From assembly GCA_958299035.1 (NCBI GenBank), contig CATQJL010000001.1:18087433-18151432 (forward strand): DNA of 64,000 nt. Direction: 5' to 3'. The DNA comes from Cylicocyclus nassatus (Eukaryota; Nematoda; Chromadorea; Rhabditida; Strongylidae). The position numbers and the translations under genes were made by a program. The notes under the pieces were generated by a model. It did not search any database and was not told where the DNA came from. It saw only the letters and a program-made list of their open reading frames with translations. This document shows, piece by piece, positions 24,773 to 35,842 of the stretch (its first letter is position 1; each line of letters starts with the position of its first letter).

Positions 24773-25837
24773 TTAGGTTGTCCGGAAAATAAAGTCGCAT
24801 GAAATCCTACCGCGACAGAATGACCAAAAAAACAAGCGAATGGGGCATAATTTGATAGGACAAAGCAAGCCCTACAAGTTAGTTTACAAATCTCCGCGGC
24901 AGTCGTGCTCCACCTAAAGTCCAAATCCAAAATATAAAATCTAGTTGACTTACCTGGCTCCGCCCGGCCCTGTCATTATATTCGTAATCAGCATGCTCGA
25001 TTACCCCCTGTGCCAACTCCCAGCCCGTAGCTCAAATTTTGGAAAAAATCGATAAAATCGATATAGATCGATGATGAAAAGTAGCCTATGACACCCGCCG
25101 GGGCCCGAAGTGTATGTGTGCCAAGTTTGGTCCGGATCGGTTCAGAAATGGAATTTTCTATTCGGAACATACGTACAGACATACAGACAGACATTCAACT
25201 TTATATATAAGATTTGAGATATCCAAAAAATTGTATCTCCGTTCGTAGACGTCTTATGAATCTCCAATTTGCACAGGCATGTACTCTCTACACTAGGCAT
25301 TCACCTAAATAATTTTGGTATTTTTACATGGCTACAGTACGAGAGATAAAAATAGGCCAAAAGGGCGACTATGTCGCGTTTTTCAGGTTTTTTGCAAACA
25401 ATCTGATTTTTCTAAAAAACTAGCGCTTGTCTAAAGCTGAAAATTCATGGTTATACTCCTAAAGATTTATACTAAGAATCATTCATGTGAGAGGAGCTCA
25501 GGGTTGTTTAAAAAATATCGAATTTCGTTTTCTCGATTCAGCCATGGAAAAACCGCGAAAATGTGCATACGAGTGAGTGAGCCCATGTGTGAGCAAGTTA
25601 GAGGTTCCCAGGACTTCTCTGAACGGAGATACGATTTTTTTCGTTTTTTTAGATCTTTAGTGTTCTATGAAACTTGGCTCCAAACTTCACGCAAATCAAA
25701 CCTGGCGCGAAGTTTCAAACTTCATTTTGTAGAGCTTGCTCTGATCTATCAATCGATACTCAATTACTCACTTTCGTGCGCACCCTGCTGCGATATAGCA
25801 TGTTAAAACACGATGCGACATTATTTTCCAGACAACC
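24773..25837. mobile_element. Mariner-like element with nested repeat
   Basis: The left end TTAGGTTGTCCGGAAAATAA, then AGTCGCAT, is mirrored on the right by GATGCGACATTATTTTCC, then AGACAACC, flanked by TA-type sites. No intact transposase is seen. The TATATATAAG repeat (24946-25213) is inserted inside. The sequence between 25214 and 25800 shares blocks with the element interrupting the RTE copies at 32866. Confidence 0.8.
24946..25213 (+). repeat. TATATATAAG-family repeat (copy 2, complete)
   Basis: A full-length copy. It begins at a GC-rich hairpin-like end, CTGGCTCCGCCCGGCCCTG, then CGTAATCAGCATGCTCGATT, and runs through the AATCGATAAAATCGATATAG core and a short CAGACATACAGACAG tract to TTTATATATAAGATT. 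It is inserted in the mariner-like element, so it is the younger of the two. Confidence 0.85.
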
Positions 25838-26210
25838 ATAGAGGAATGAAATGTTATCACTGATTATTGTAGCTGAAAAGGGGACAGTTGGTCCTACTCT
25901 TTGAGGCTTAAGGAATGGAGGTCCTGCAGGTATCTGGGGCGTTAAAATAGAGAGATAAAGAAAGTTTTGAAGTAGGAGGAGAGAGAGTGGCGGACGGAGC
26001 AGAGAAAAGCAGACTAGCTACTTAGATATGTATGATTCTCCACCGCAGGCAGTTGAAGAGGAGTAAAAGTATGACCTATCAACAAACCACGCAGCAGAAG
26101 AGTACATATGGGACATGGTATATTCACAAAAATCTTAATAATCAAAAATTTAGTTCCGTAATTTTACGCATGCTTCTTCGAACTATCGTCCGAGCACTCA
26201 GAATTTATTA

Positions 26211-27000
26211 GGTTGGTGCAAAAGTATCCGTTTTTCCAGGCCTATCTTCCAAACAACTTTTTCCCATCAAATTTTCTATTTCTGTATAGATAATGCATAC
26301 TGTTGGAAAGCTTTCCTCATGTACTTTCCAATAGTAGTGCAGTTAGTCTCTATCCTTATTTGTGAATCCTCGGCCACAGTTCAGATGCAGTTGGACGAAT
26401 TCTTGTGGAAACATAGTTATGGTAGGTGATGAATGTTATTTACCTGTTGCATGTTTAAGTAGATTTTTACGAAAATATCTGGACTGCGATATCGACGCCT
26501 CGAGCTTGAGTTTAGGATTTCTAGCCTACAATTTCTGCAGAGAAACTCAGCTATACAGTGCATGCAGAATTCTAAATGTTAAGGAATTAGGAATTACAAC
26601 CTTAACCATAATTACAAACAGGCCCAGGAAAGGTAGACAAATTTGGATCTATTTCTTTTTTCGCAGAGATCCCTCGTTTGAGTGTTTTTTATGCACGCAT
26701 CTGCTACTGGCTTGCGGCTACAAAACGAGCTGACTACCACCTCCAGGAACAATACTTGAAGGTAGTTGTAAGGTTTCGAAACAAGGTTTTCAAAGAGAAA
26801 CTTTCTTTTCTTGACGCATGTTTTTGTTCCCGTTTATGATAGCAGTATAAGTACAATATCAATAAGAGTAGAAGTGCACGATGTTACGAAAGGCTTACTG
26901 CTTTCAATGTTTTGACCAAATTCAAAAATATGAGGACTGGACAAAGTTATAGCTTTTCAAGTAGGACTATTCAAAACGACATCATTTTTGCACCAAACTT
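26211..27000. mobile_element. Mariner-like remnant
   Basis: The left end TTAGGTTGGTGCAAAAGTA is a classic mariner-type terminus. The probable right end is TTTTTGCACCAAACTTT near 26983. A 123-codon frame at 26362 inside it does not resemble a transposase. The element is decayed or non-autonomous. Confidence 0.6.
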
Positions 27001-28175
27001 TCTGCATTGCAACTATTACGATACAGTTAATAGCTGATATCTCTCAAAAACCTTGAGAAAACAACATCTTGCGGCGTCTTGCCTTATCACTATGTGGGGA
27101 AATAACGCCGCATAATGTTGTCTACTCAAGGTTTACCTTTATCACTTGTGTAACTTTCAAACATAGACCACAGGCAGTAAAAAAGATGGAACAGCACAGC
27201 CATCTCTCGCCATAATTCTATAAACTAACAAATACGATTTCAATTCTGTTTTTGAGAAACATTACGATAGTACGTTCATTTGATATTTTGACATTGAAGC
27301 CTGCATATGGCGTGTTATGTTACATGTAAAGTCCAAAAATCTTTTTTCTTGTATAAATTATCTATGGAAAAATTTCCGAATTTTCTTCTACGTCTTTTGT
27401 GTGCCCTACAATGTGGAAACTATGATGGTGAGACGTTCTAATCTTTTTGCACATAGTCATGTTAAAGCGGTCGACAACTTGATATCTGCGGCTCCGCTTC
27501 AATGTTTTCACTTTTACTGAGTGAAGGCGTGCTTCTCGTTTGCTGGAAATAGCGATCGCCAGAACAAGTGTTATGTGTTGAGAATAGGATCAAGTACATT
27601 CGCATTATAAATATGAACGCGCACCATCTAGTGCAGCAGATACAGTATGAACTGCTATCATCAAATTCTTATGTACAGTGCATAATACACATGTTTTTCT
27701 AGCACTTGAGACGCTGCATTCAAAAAAAAACAGCTTTCCTTTCAATGTTGCTTCTTAACACAAAACGAACATTCTATCTATTCTTTCAGCATGCGTTTTA
27801 CTTGGAAAAGAGTTCATGATTAATGGTCGACGATGTCAAGTTTAGCAGCTTGACATAATTGTAATCAGTGCGATCTGCATTAATTCATTATATGGCACTC
27901 AAACAAAGCTGACGGATCAGCTATTTTTCTACACATTAGCTCCCAAAACAACTAAATTACTCCACTTGTAAACACCGAAGAATACAAATAAAATAAATGG
28001 TACATGTCATGACGCTATGCAAAGATAACAAAGATGGTTGACTAGACTAGCAACGCACGACTGATTTGATGTGAGTTTGAGGCCGGAAACAAAAAAGTGC
28101 GACTTTTTATAACTTCGATAATGAGTGCAAACCAATCCCTCCATCAGGCATTAACCCACTGACGACGACGCTTTA
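27001..28175. other. AT-rich intergenic DNA
   Basis: Short frames only. No RNA gene, splice-supported exon or bounded repeat recognised. Confidence 0.45.
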
Positions 28176-28590
28176 TTACGCCTGGCGGCGCTGTGAGACG
28201 ACGCGATATTGCACAGCATTTCGGTGTGGAAACCTTTAGTTGTTATTCAAAAATGTGAGATTGTTTTGTAAACATACAGGGTGTCCCAAAGAAATGTTTC
28301 GAACGTTTGATCGTTAATATCTCTCTTCCCAAAAAGTCTTTTGCCTTGCTTCAGATACCGTTTTGTAGAGCTTGCTTCAACTTAGACTTGCATTATAAAA
28401 CGAATCACCCATCTCTCTTCATTACTGTAGGATTACGGTAGAAACTTGAAACATATGGTGTCAATAAGGAAAAAGCTGCCTTTTCAAAAATTACGCCCGG
28501 CGGCGCTGTGAGACGACGCGATATTGCACAACATTTCGGTGTGGAAATCTTTAGTTGTTATTCAAAAACTTGAGATTGTTTTGTAAACAT
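28176..28590 (+). repeat. Duplicated 100-bp block separated by Tc/mariner-like sequence
   Basis: A block from TTACGCCYGGCGGCGCTGTG to GATTGTTTTGTAAACATA occurs at 28176-28275 and again at 28491-28590. The 215 bp between starts with CAGGGTGTCCCAAAG, a common Tc/mariner-type end. One frame of each block reads RRRDIAQHFGVE, reminiscent of a transposase helix-turn-helix, but stops within a few codons. Confidence 0.8.
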
Positions 28591-29428
28591 ATGTAAACCT
28601 TTTGAAGGAACAGTCTACAGGTCCCAAAAGCCTCAGAGACTGGCCCTACTGCAAAATATTGGAAACATCCTAGACTTGGAAAGGATGCCTCTGCCACAGG
28701 TGTGAGCCACCAGTGCTTCACATCGTCTATGGCAGCAAAAAGTGCGTGAGTGTTCCTCATCATCGTCAATGGGTTTGGTGAGTTCACTTCAAAACTTGCA
28801 AAAACTTGTAAAAAGACACCTGCAAGACCCTCATAGTTTGATGTATTTCATAAAAGCCTCGGTCGTAGCGGCAATCGGATCGAATTTATTATATTTTACT
28901 ATGACAAACAGCCGTAGTATGGAGAAAATTCATATTTCAGGCTTCTCGACTTTACTCGATATTTTCATTAAAAGGTTAAGAAGTTTTTTTCCAGCTGATA
29001 ATGACACCTTTTTTGTTGCAAATCACTTTGTGGAAGAACCAACACGCCCTCGTGTACGACATACTATATGATTATCAAAAGTTTACTGCATATCCACTTA
29101 CTTGAGAAGTTCGGTCAACTCGTGACTATAGCTGTATATGTAAGCTTTTTTATGTTAAAATCGATTTACTTTTCTTAACAACTTCAATTCCGTTCTATGA
29201 AGCACAACTACCATATAAACTGCTAACAACCGCTTGAGAGAGTCGCCTTTGGGAAACTTGAAAGACACATTTACCTCTCATAGTTAGTTTCTTTAATAAA
29301 AAAAATTACAAAATCATCTATAATCGCTTTGTGGGACAAACCAGCATTCATGATAGACATAAAACTGATATATCGCTTTGTTACAAAGCCATGAAAAATG
29401 CCATTCTACCAAAAAGCGAGAGCACAAC
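28591..29428. other. Intergenic DNA
   Basis: A 109-codon plus-strand frame (28742-29071) overlaps a 78-codon minus-strand frame. Neither has a recognised domain. One copy of the ACCATATAAACT unit (29210-29220) foreshadows the tandem array at 29430. Confidence 0.4.
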
Positions 29429-29523
29429 CACCATATAAACTATAAACTTAAACTACCATATAAACTATAAACTTAAACTACCATATAAACTATAAACTTA
29501 AACTACCATATAAACTATAAACT
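29429..29523 (+). repeat. 25-bp tandem repeat, 3.7 units
   Basis: ACCATATAAACTATAAACTT, then AAACT, is repeated head to tail with period 25 (unit starts near 29430, 29455, 29480 and 29505). The units are essentially identical, so the expansion is recent. Confidence 0.92.
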
Positions 29524-29643
29524 TTATTTGTTCTGAATACTCGAAAAAAACTAGTTGTATAAAAGAAAACAGAGCTTGTGCCTAACACTGCAGATTCTAG
29601 AACTTCGCAGCCTGTGAAGAAAAGCACTTCACTTTCTACGAAC

Positions 29644-29772
29644 ATGATTCTATTCCTGATTAGTTTTCTGCTGTTTCCCATCTTTACAACAAGTGTCGAA
29701 AGGAAAATCATAATAACCATACATATGCAAAAATGTGATGATCCAAGTTGCGGAAGAGAGTGTCTGGAAGCG
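29644..29772 (+). CDS. Candidate first exon of a small secreted protein
   Basis: Starting at the ATG at 29644, the sequence encodes MILFLISFLLFPIFTTSVER, a strong signal-peptide-like stretch, then KIIITIHMQK and CDDPSCGRECLEA with three cysteines. A near-consensus donor, GCG/GTAAGAAAT, ends the exon in phase 0. Read through, the frame runs to a stop at 29844. No convincing following exon was found, so the mature protein is unknown. The tandem repeat immediately upstream is not an obvious promoter. I do not recognise a family. Confidence 0.3.
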
Positions 29773-30050
29773 GTAAGAAATTATACATTTGCGTTCAGTA
29801 AATTTGACCAAAAAAAACAAGGCGGCAATGACATCAAAAGTTAATACTGGAAGCGAGTGACTTTTCAAACGATGAGCATTCCGCGACGTAGGTACAAGTT
29901 TCCGCGGAGATGTGGGAAGTTTCGCACCTCACGTTTACGTTATGAAATTCCAGTGCGGATAGGTTCGCAAATCTTCGCATCCGAAAGCCCAATTTATACA
30001 AAACATACCACAAATTTATTCTCACCAGTATAAACTTTGAGATGTTCCAG

Positions 30051-30215
30051 ATGAGTTTATTGCTTCTTGTTATAGTATTAGCACCCTGTATATTGCCAAA
30101 AAGTCATGATGACCTGGCAGTATTGCATAAAAAGTCCGTGTCCTCCCACCCTCCTTCCTCTGCCACCAGCAGTAGAGAATGTGAAAACGATAGAGACGAG
30201 AGGGCGAAAGTCTGA
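30051..30215 (+). CDS. Candidate 54-residue ORF with signal-like N-terminus
   Basis: ATG directly follows TTCCAG and opens a frame starting MSLLLLVIVLAPCILPKS, followed by a Ser-rich, charged tail ending in TGA. The hydrophobic start could be a signal peptide. However, the sequence near 30082 (GCACCCTGTATAT) resembles the end of a Tc/mariner element, so the frame may be fortuitous. Low confidence. Confidence 0.15.
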   Translation: MSLLLLVIVLAPCILPKSHDDLAVLHKKSVSSHPPSSATSSRECENDRDERAKV

Positions 30216-31980
30216 AGTGGAGGTAACACTAGGTATGAACTTCCCGATCGTATGCCAGGCCCCATCAGGACATCTCGAGTTGCCGCGGCAGATTTTTAGA
30301 CGAAAGAGAAAATTTCTAAATGATTTTCGACTTTTTTGAGATTTAACTCCGAAATTCCGATAAAAAAAACCTTGGCGAGCCCACGTTAAAATTTTACAAT
30401 TTTGAGTTGTTATAAAAATTGGATAGTTCTCAGAATTCACAAGCAAAAAACTATTGGCCTGCGCAGTTTTATTATACATGTAAACAACCGTTAGTGTCAG
30501 TGGTGCTGGGTAGGAAGGAACAATTAGGCAATTAGGCACCGCCTCCGCGGGCTGCTGGTCCTTTCGTCCTACTGTTGTGCATCGTTTTGGGACCATCCGC
30601 ATGAGCGGTGTCTAATTGAGGTGTTCGTTCCTCCACCCGTTTAATCTGCCACTGCGAAGAAGTGGCCTTACGCTGCTCTAATATGAAGATGGTACCTGCA
30701 GTAACCACAATTCACTGGTTCACGGTTGTTATGTTCTTCACATTACTGACTTTTGTAACCTCTCTTCCTTATGCATTCAAAACGTACTCCACCTTTTTGC
30801 ACTAAGGCAGGAGCAACATTTTGATTAAGTTAGGGCACCACGAGCGAAATGCTGTATACCAAGAAATCTCGTGTTTTCTCAAATAAGGATGTCATAAGCA
30901 ACTTGCTGCAAATGTTTAAAGTATCGACGAAGTGCCTAGCTATGAACCAGACCCAATAAGATACCCACACTGAACATGTATGCTCGCAAAGCACATTTAC
31001 GAACGTCTCCTATTTTGTGCATGAATTTTTCAATCTTTGCATAGTTGTTACATCAAAATTTTGCATTATGACAGATTAGGTAGCATTGAAACGGAAACAA
31101 TTTGAAGTGGAGCTTTGGAATTTGAGTGCAAATTCGCGGTGCAGTTTATTCACTGGTACTGTAATCATAAACGAGCAAGCGAAAAACTTCATCGGCAAAA
31201 GAAAAAGGGAACTATGCTGCAACCAGTCTCATCTCTAAAATGCGTATAACCGATAAAGAGATTTTCTTAAAACTCTACAGCTAATTGCAAACGACTAATT
31301 TAATCCTTCAAAGAATTATAGGCCACAAGTACAGCAGTCACATAGACTCACGGTTACATCCTGCAGAGGTACGAATTTCACCGCTTTATTTTCTCCTTGT
31401 TACTCTCAGAATCTTCAAGCAGAGGGAAAACCTAGCAGAAATTAACAAATTTTTTAAAAGCTGGAAGGCTGTTCCGACCGTTATCCGAAAGATGTGAGAG
31501 TAAAGCATCTGTTTACACCATAGAAGTTGGTCATTAGTTTTGCATAAACACTTCTGCCTGGAAACAGTTTAAAACTACTTCGTCCTTGAAAACCCAGTAG
31601 ATCGCACTAGTATCTAAGGCAACTTTGGTAAGTCACGTATGAACATCTTTCTCAAATATTATAATATCAATCTCAATGTTTTCAAAATTCGCAAACGCTT
31701 TTTGACTTAATCAGCAGTTGGAATATTTCTGAAACAAGAATATATATATATATCCTGAACAATATCCTGAACATAAATCTGTTCTCCGCTTGTTTTCTTC
31801 TGTTTTACATCGTTCTAGCAAATGGCAGAGAGAATAATGCTTTGTTTAGTGTGCTCCAATGTATTAGAGGTTTGAAGATGTGCCAGACTTACTGTCGCCT
31901 CTGTGTAAGAAAAAAATCATCATATTTGCTCTCGTGCATAAACACGGGCGCAGGGGTTAACTGAGAAGTTCCATTGAAGA
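30216..31980. other. Intergenic DNA
   Basis: Overlapping frames on both strands at 30078-30602 show no domain. A short (AT)n run lies near 31740. Nothing further recognised. Confidence 0.45.
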
Positions 31981-32238
31981 ATTATGTGATCGAAGGATGC
32001 GGCAAGATTTTTTCAAAATTTCCCGCTACCAAAAAAATGGAAAAATGGCTCGCTTGCAACGCAAAAATGACGAAATCGTTCGAGATTTGGTGTGTATACG
32101 TGCAGTAGGACTAAGGAACAAATTATCAAAAATTATGAGAATTTATGTGAATGAAGAGCGCTTCCAACTTCTTCCCAAATTAGGTGGGCAATTGCCCACC
32201 TGAGGTAGGCAAATTCCAGTTTACATAATTTTCTTTAA

Positions 32239-32477
32239 ATCTTATATATAAAGCTGAATGTCTGTATGTATGTATGTATGTCTGTCTGTGCGTACGTGCG
32301 GAATAGAAATTTTTATTTCTGAACCGATCGGGACCAAACTTGGCACACATACACTTCGGGGCGGGGAGCGTGTCATAGGCTACTTTTCGATCGATATCGA
32401 TTTTATCGATTTTTTTGCAAAACTTGAGCTACAGGGCTGGGAGTTGGCACAGGGGGGCAATCGAGCATGCTGATTAC
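32239..32477 (-). repeat. TATATATAAG-family repeat (copy 3)
   Basis: A minus-oriented copy, from CTTATATATAAAGCTGAATG and a TGTATGTATGTC tract to GCATGCTGATTAC. It is the mirror counterpart of the copy at 47743-48009 in the other arm of the inverted duplication. Confidence 0.85.
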
Positions 32478-32529
32478 GTGTAGAGTGTAGCAGTCGTGGG
32501 CTTGTTCTTGACCTTAAAACATCTCTCCA

Positions 32530-33840
32530 TCCCGTGAAAAGTAGAACTTGTCACAAGAGGCAATAAGCTGATCCTTAGTAGAACTTCAGAACAATAGCAA
32601 CGTTTGTCGAGCAATATCTCCTGTTGATGATGGTGTGGTCAATGATACTCTCCTTTGGGCGATCCTCAGGTACTGTAAGTTTACATGAATGGTCCTTTGT
32701 TTCCTGTTATACTCGAACAGTCTCTCTTCCTTTTCGTTACAATCTAGTTTATAATTCCGAAGTAGCTCGCAAAACATCTTGCTGGCTCAGATCTTCGTTG
32801 AAATCACCGACGATGATCTTGTAAAAGGGTTTCTCTTTTCTGTAGAACTTCTCCAAGTCCATATATTAGGTTGTTCGGATAGTAATGTCGCATTATCGGC
32901 TATCATTCATGTCGCGAGGTGATCGGCACGAATAAAAGTGAATGGGGTGCTGTTCGGTAGAGCAATGAGAGCAACACAAGATAAAGCTCAAATGCTCGCA
33001 AAATTCGACCTATGTGAAGTTTGAAGCCAAAATTTCAAGGCTCGAATGCTTTTGAAACCGGAAAAAAAGTATCTAATAGCAAGCTTAAACAAATCTAAAG
33101 GATTTCTAACTTGCTGACGCAACACCCTTGCTAATTATGGAAAATCTCTCTCCACAAACTGCATGAACTTCTAATGTAGAGTGCATGCATGGGCAAACTG
33201 GAGATCACTAGAGATTTTACAGACAGAGCTTCGATTTCTTGAGTATTCCTATTTCTCAAGTTTTGGCTTCAGACTTCAAGTGGAACAGAGCTTGCGGATG
33301 CGGATGTGTTTGTGTTCATAACCCATATTGCACAGTAATCCATACTGCACAGTTTTTGCTTTATCAAATGCCCCCTATTCACTTTTTCCGTGTCTACCCT
33401 GCTGCGGTAAGATATAGTGCGACAATGATTTCCTCAAGTCTGTCCTTGTCGTAGCTCAGTGTAAGGACGTAGGCAATGATTCATTGCAGGCTGGGATTCA
33501 CGTCTCTATATTCGTAAACGCGCGATTCAGGTTGTTAGCTGAAAGAATCGATGTTGGCCGAATTCGTGCTGACAAAAACTTCCATGTCGCCAACTCCTCT
33601 GTTGTCGCATGTTCTCGGAACAATTTTCCTCCCCCTTAAACGTGGGAATGGGGTGTCGGACGACCTTCTTGTCTTGGTCCGTCGTATCTGATCTTCCTTA
33701 TGTGCAATCAACTGATATTCGACGGATGCGTCGGATGCGAATGTGCGTGCGTTGTAAATACAAATCGTCTTTATTGTCGTCTCATTTTCGGCAGCCAAAC
33801 CTCATCCACACTGGCGCTCCTTACCGGTGGCTCTTCTAAA
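32530..33840 (-). pseudogene. RTE-type retrotransposon endonuclease, broken (left arm)
   Basis: The minus strand reads CIYNARTFASDASVEY, TKTRRSS, PRTCDNRGVGDMEVFV and NIDSF at 33735-33535. It resumes across a mariner insertion with MDLEKFYRKEKPFYKIIVGD and FNEDL at 32862-32800. These match the N-terminal apurinic-like endonuclease of RTE elements (YNART, TRR, TCDxRGVG, VGDFN). Stops and frameshifts are frequent, and no reverse transcriptase follows, so it is a dead 5' fragment. The decayed string QPESRVYEYRDVNPSLQ and SYDKDR bridges the two parts. Confidence 0.85.
32866..33443. mobile_element. Mariner-like remnant inside the RTE endonuclease (left arm)
   Basis: The end TTAGGTTGTTCGGATAGTAA, then TGTCGCATTATC, resembles the TIR of the 24773 element. 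The other end, GTGCGACAATGATTTCC near 33418, resembles GCGACATTATTTTCC of that element. It splits the endonuclease reading between SYDKDR and MDLEKFY. No transposase frame. Confidence 0.65.
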
Positions 33841-34092
33841 ATTGATGGAACTATCACTTGCGTTCACCGTTGATATACTCGCAGGAACTAGTTAATCTCA
33901 AAATGTCTGCAGCTATTATAGAAAGGGTCTGAGAGAGGCAACTTCAAACCCTCCTCTCCCACACCTACCCAGGGATAGAGGTGCTGCTTTTGTGGAGGCG
34001 AGGAGTCTGTCTCCCGGTTAAAGCTTTGAATAAAAACACTTTTCTTGATTAGCTATTTACACATACCTTGAAGGGCAGATAATATAGTACGT

Positions 34093-34560
34093 AAGTTGCG
34101 TCCTGAACCAATCTGCTATAAGCGGCTCTAGCATTGCATCTCAATCACTTATTCTGCACTCACAGTAATCTTACCAAAAGGATTCTGTGGAAAATGTGAA
34201 TGTTCGTAAGTGCAACGTCAAATCACCTCTTGCACTCTATGAAATATGTCGCGCTATACTTTTCAGTGTATTTTGAAGTTAGAGAAGCGCACAGTTTTCA
34301 ATCTGATCAGCTTGTTGTAAGGACAAAATAGTCAACTTTTTCCTAGCGATAAAATATTGTTTCTTGTCGTCTATTGTCAGAGATGACATCTCGTGTCGCT
34401 TTCAAATGATGGATTCAAAAGTGCTGCCCCAATGTAACCTGGCCCCAAAGACCCGCAAAGTCAAGAAAATTCGAAGCTAGCTTGAACGCCTCACCTAGAA
34501 CTTACTAGGTTTGCTATAACGACTGATATAAAAAACAATGGAAAAGCTATTTCTTACAAA
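34093..34560. other. Intergenic DNA
   Basis: No gene or bounded repeat seen. Confidence 0.4.
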
Positions 34561-35008
34561 GGAACGATACTTGGTTACCCCGGCCATGTGAAAGGCGATG
34601 TATACCTTAAGGTGCATCTCGAAACGCTGATTTTAAATCTGTGCTCGAAATCTGCGAAACGATTATTTGAAGGCAGTTATGAACTTCGTAAAAAATTTGC
34701 GTACTCGTAGGTAGTTAAATTCATCCAATTTGATCCATTCTACCATTTGAAGCTATTGAGAATCTTGAAAGGTATTACACTGTATTTACACCCATCTGAA
34801 CCATATTCAGCAATTGAATAGCAAAGGAAAACTTCTATTAATGATTTTCACCCTCCGCAGTAGTGCAATTCATTTTTGAAAAAATAATCATAACTCCATC
34901 CAGGTTCTCGCTTCGCAGATATGGAAAACATATTTGAATCAGCATTAAAAGGCGCATTTTTTGATATACAAACCATTATAAATGGCCGGGGTTACCAAGT
35001 ATCGTTCC
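34561..35008. mobile_element. MITE with 27-bp TIRs (GGAACGATACTTGG ends)
   Basis: GGAACGATACTTGGTTACCC, then CGGCCAT, on the left is perfectly mirrored at 34982-35008. 448 bp in total, no coding potential. A clear target duplication was not identified. Confidence 0.85.
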
Positions 35009-35287
35009 CTGTTTAGATAAAGTTAATAGGGTTAGGCGCACTCTTCTGAAGGTCAGTCCGCCGTACAGATGTGCAAGTGACTTGGTTTACTGCAGCCTTT
35101 CGAAATACCGGTTCTGCTTATCGGCATATAGAGGTCCAAACTAGTAAGGTTTAGCGTCTACTCCATAAGCGACTTCACTCAAAAATTGCCACAAATTTTT
35201 GATTGTTCTTTCGACTAATGCAGCCCTCAATGCTTTTTTGACCTACTGTCGACTTTACAGCTTTGATGATCTGAAAATAAATATGTA
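35009..35287. other. Intergenic DNA
   Basis: No feature recognised. Confidence 0.4.
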
Positions 35288-35490
35288 AGGCCCGGACAGA
35301 CTTCACGCGATTTGATCGTCGCGACTCAATCGCCGACATTTCTATTCATTTTCATTTTACATTCAAAAATTTCGGCTGGAAAAGTATCACAACCGAAATG
35401 CAAGTTGATCGGCATGGAATGATGTTGTAACAGTTGTCTCGTCGCGATTCAGTCGCGACGATCAAATCGCGTGAAGTCTGTCCGGGGCCT
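35288..35490. mobile_element. Foldback MITE, 203 bp (AGGCCCGGACAGACTTCACG ends)
   Basis: Near-perfect inverted repeats of about 46 bp begin AGGCCCGGACAGACTTCACG, followed by CGATTTGATCGTCGCGACT. The arms differ by only a few bases, suggesting a fairly recent insertion. The sequence between the arms is AT-rich and non-coding. Confidence 0.88.
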
Positions 35491-35842
35491 AAAGGTTCCA
35501 TGACGACCGTTTGACACACATGGTATGTCAAGCAATGACTTGCGTGGGACCACATAACACACCATGTGTGTCAAGGTTTGGTTTTTGTAGAATGACCGCT
35601 ATATCGGGATAAACTCACTCCGTGAGCTTTCTTTCGCATTGAAACTAAAAATGACCTCTACCTTTTGTCAGCCTTTCAGCTCTACTTAGGTGTACTGTAG
35701 ATGGCAGCATGTGTAATCATAGTTGGAAATGTGGACTGGTCCGTAAAAGGCCTTCCAGAGGGCATACAACTAAAAAATCTGCATGGGCTTCAATGTGTTG
35801 AGTATATAAACAAAATTTACAGTCGATAGATAGTTTGTTCTA
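35491..35842. other. Intergenic DNA
   Basis: An ACACACATGGTATGTC/CACCATGTGTGTC inverted pair (about 35514-35570) could form a small hairpin. Nothing else seen. Confidence 0.4.

Larger units (their letters stand above)
31981..34092. repeat. Left arm of large inverted duplication
   Basis: The whole segment reappears in reverse complement at about 45615-48186. Sampled stretches are nearly identical; for example, about 230 bp of the endonuclease part shows a single difference. It contains a TATATATAAG repeat, RTE endonuclease fragments and a mariner remnant in the same order in both arms, so those insertions predate the duplication. A CAATTGCCCACCTGAGGTAG hairpin-like segment near 32188 is also shared. 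Confidence 0.93.

Noticed and set aside
26362..26733. 123-codon frame as mariner transposase
   Set aside because: It lies inside a mariner-like element but lacks DDE/D-type motifs and helix-turn-helix sequence.
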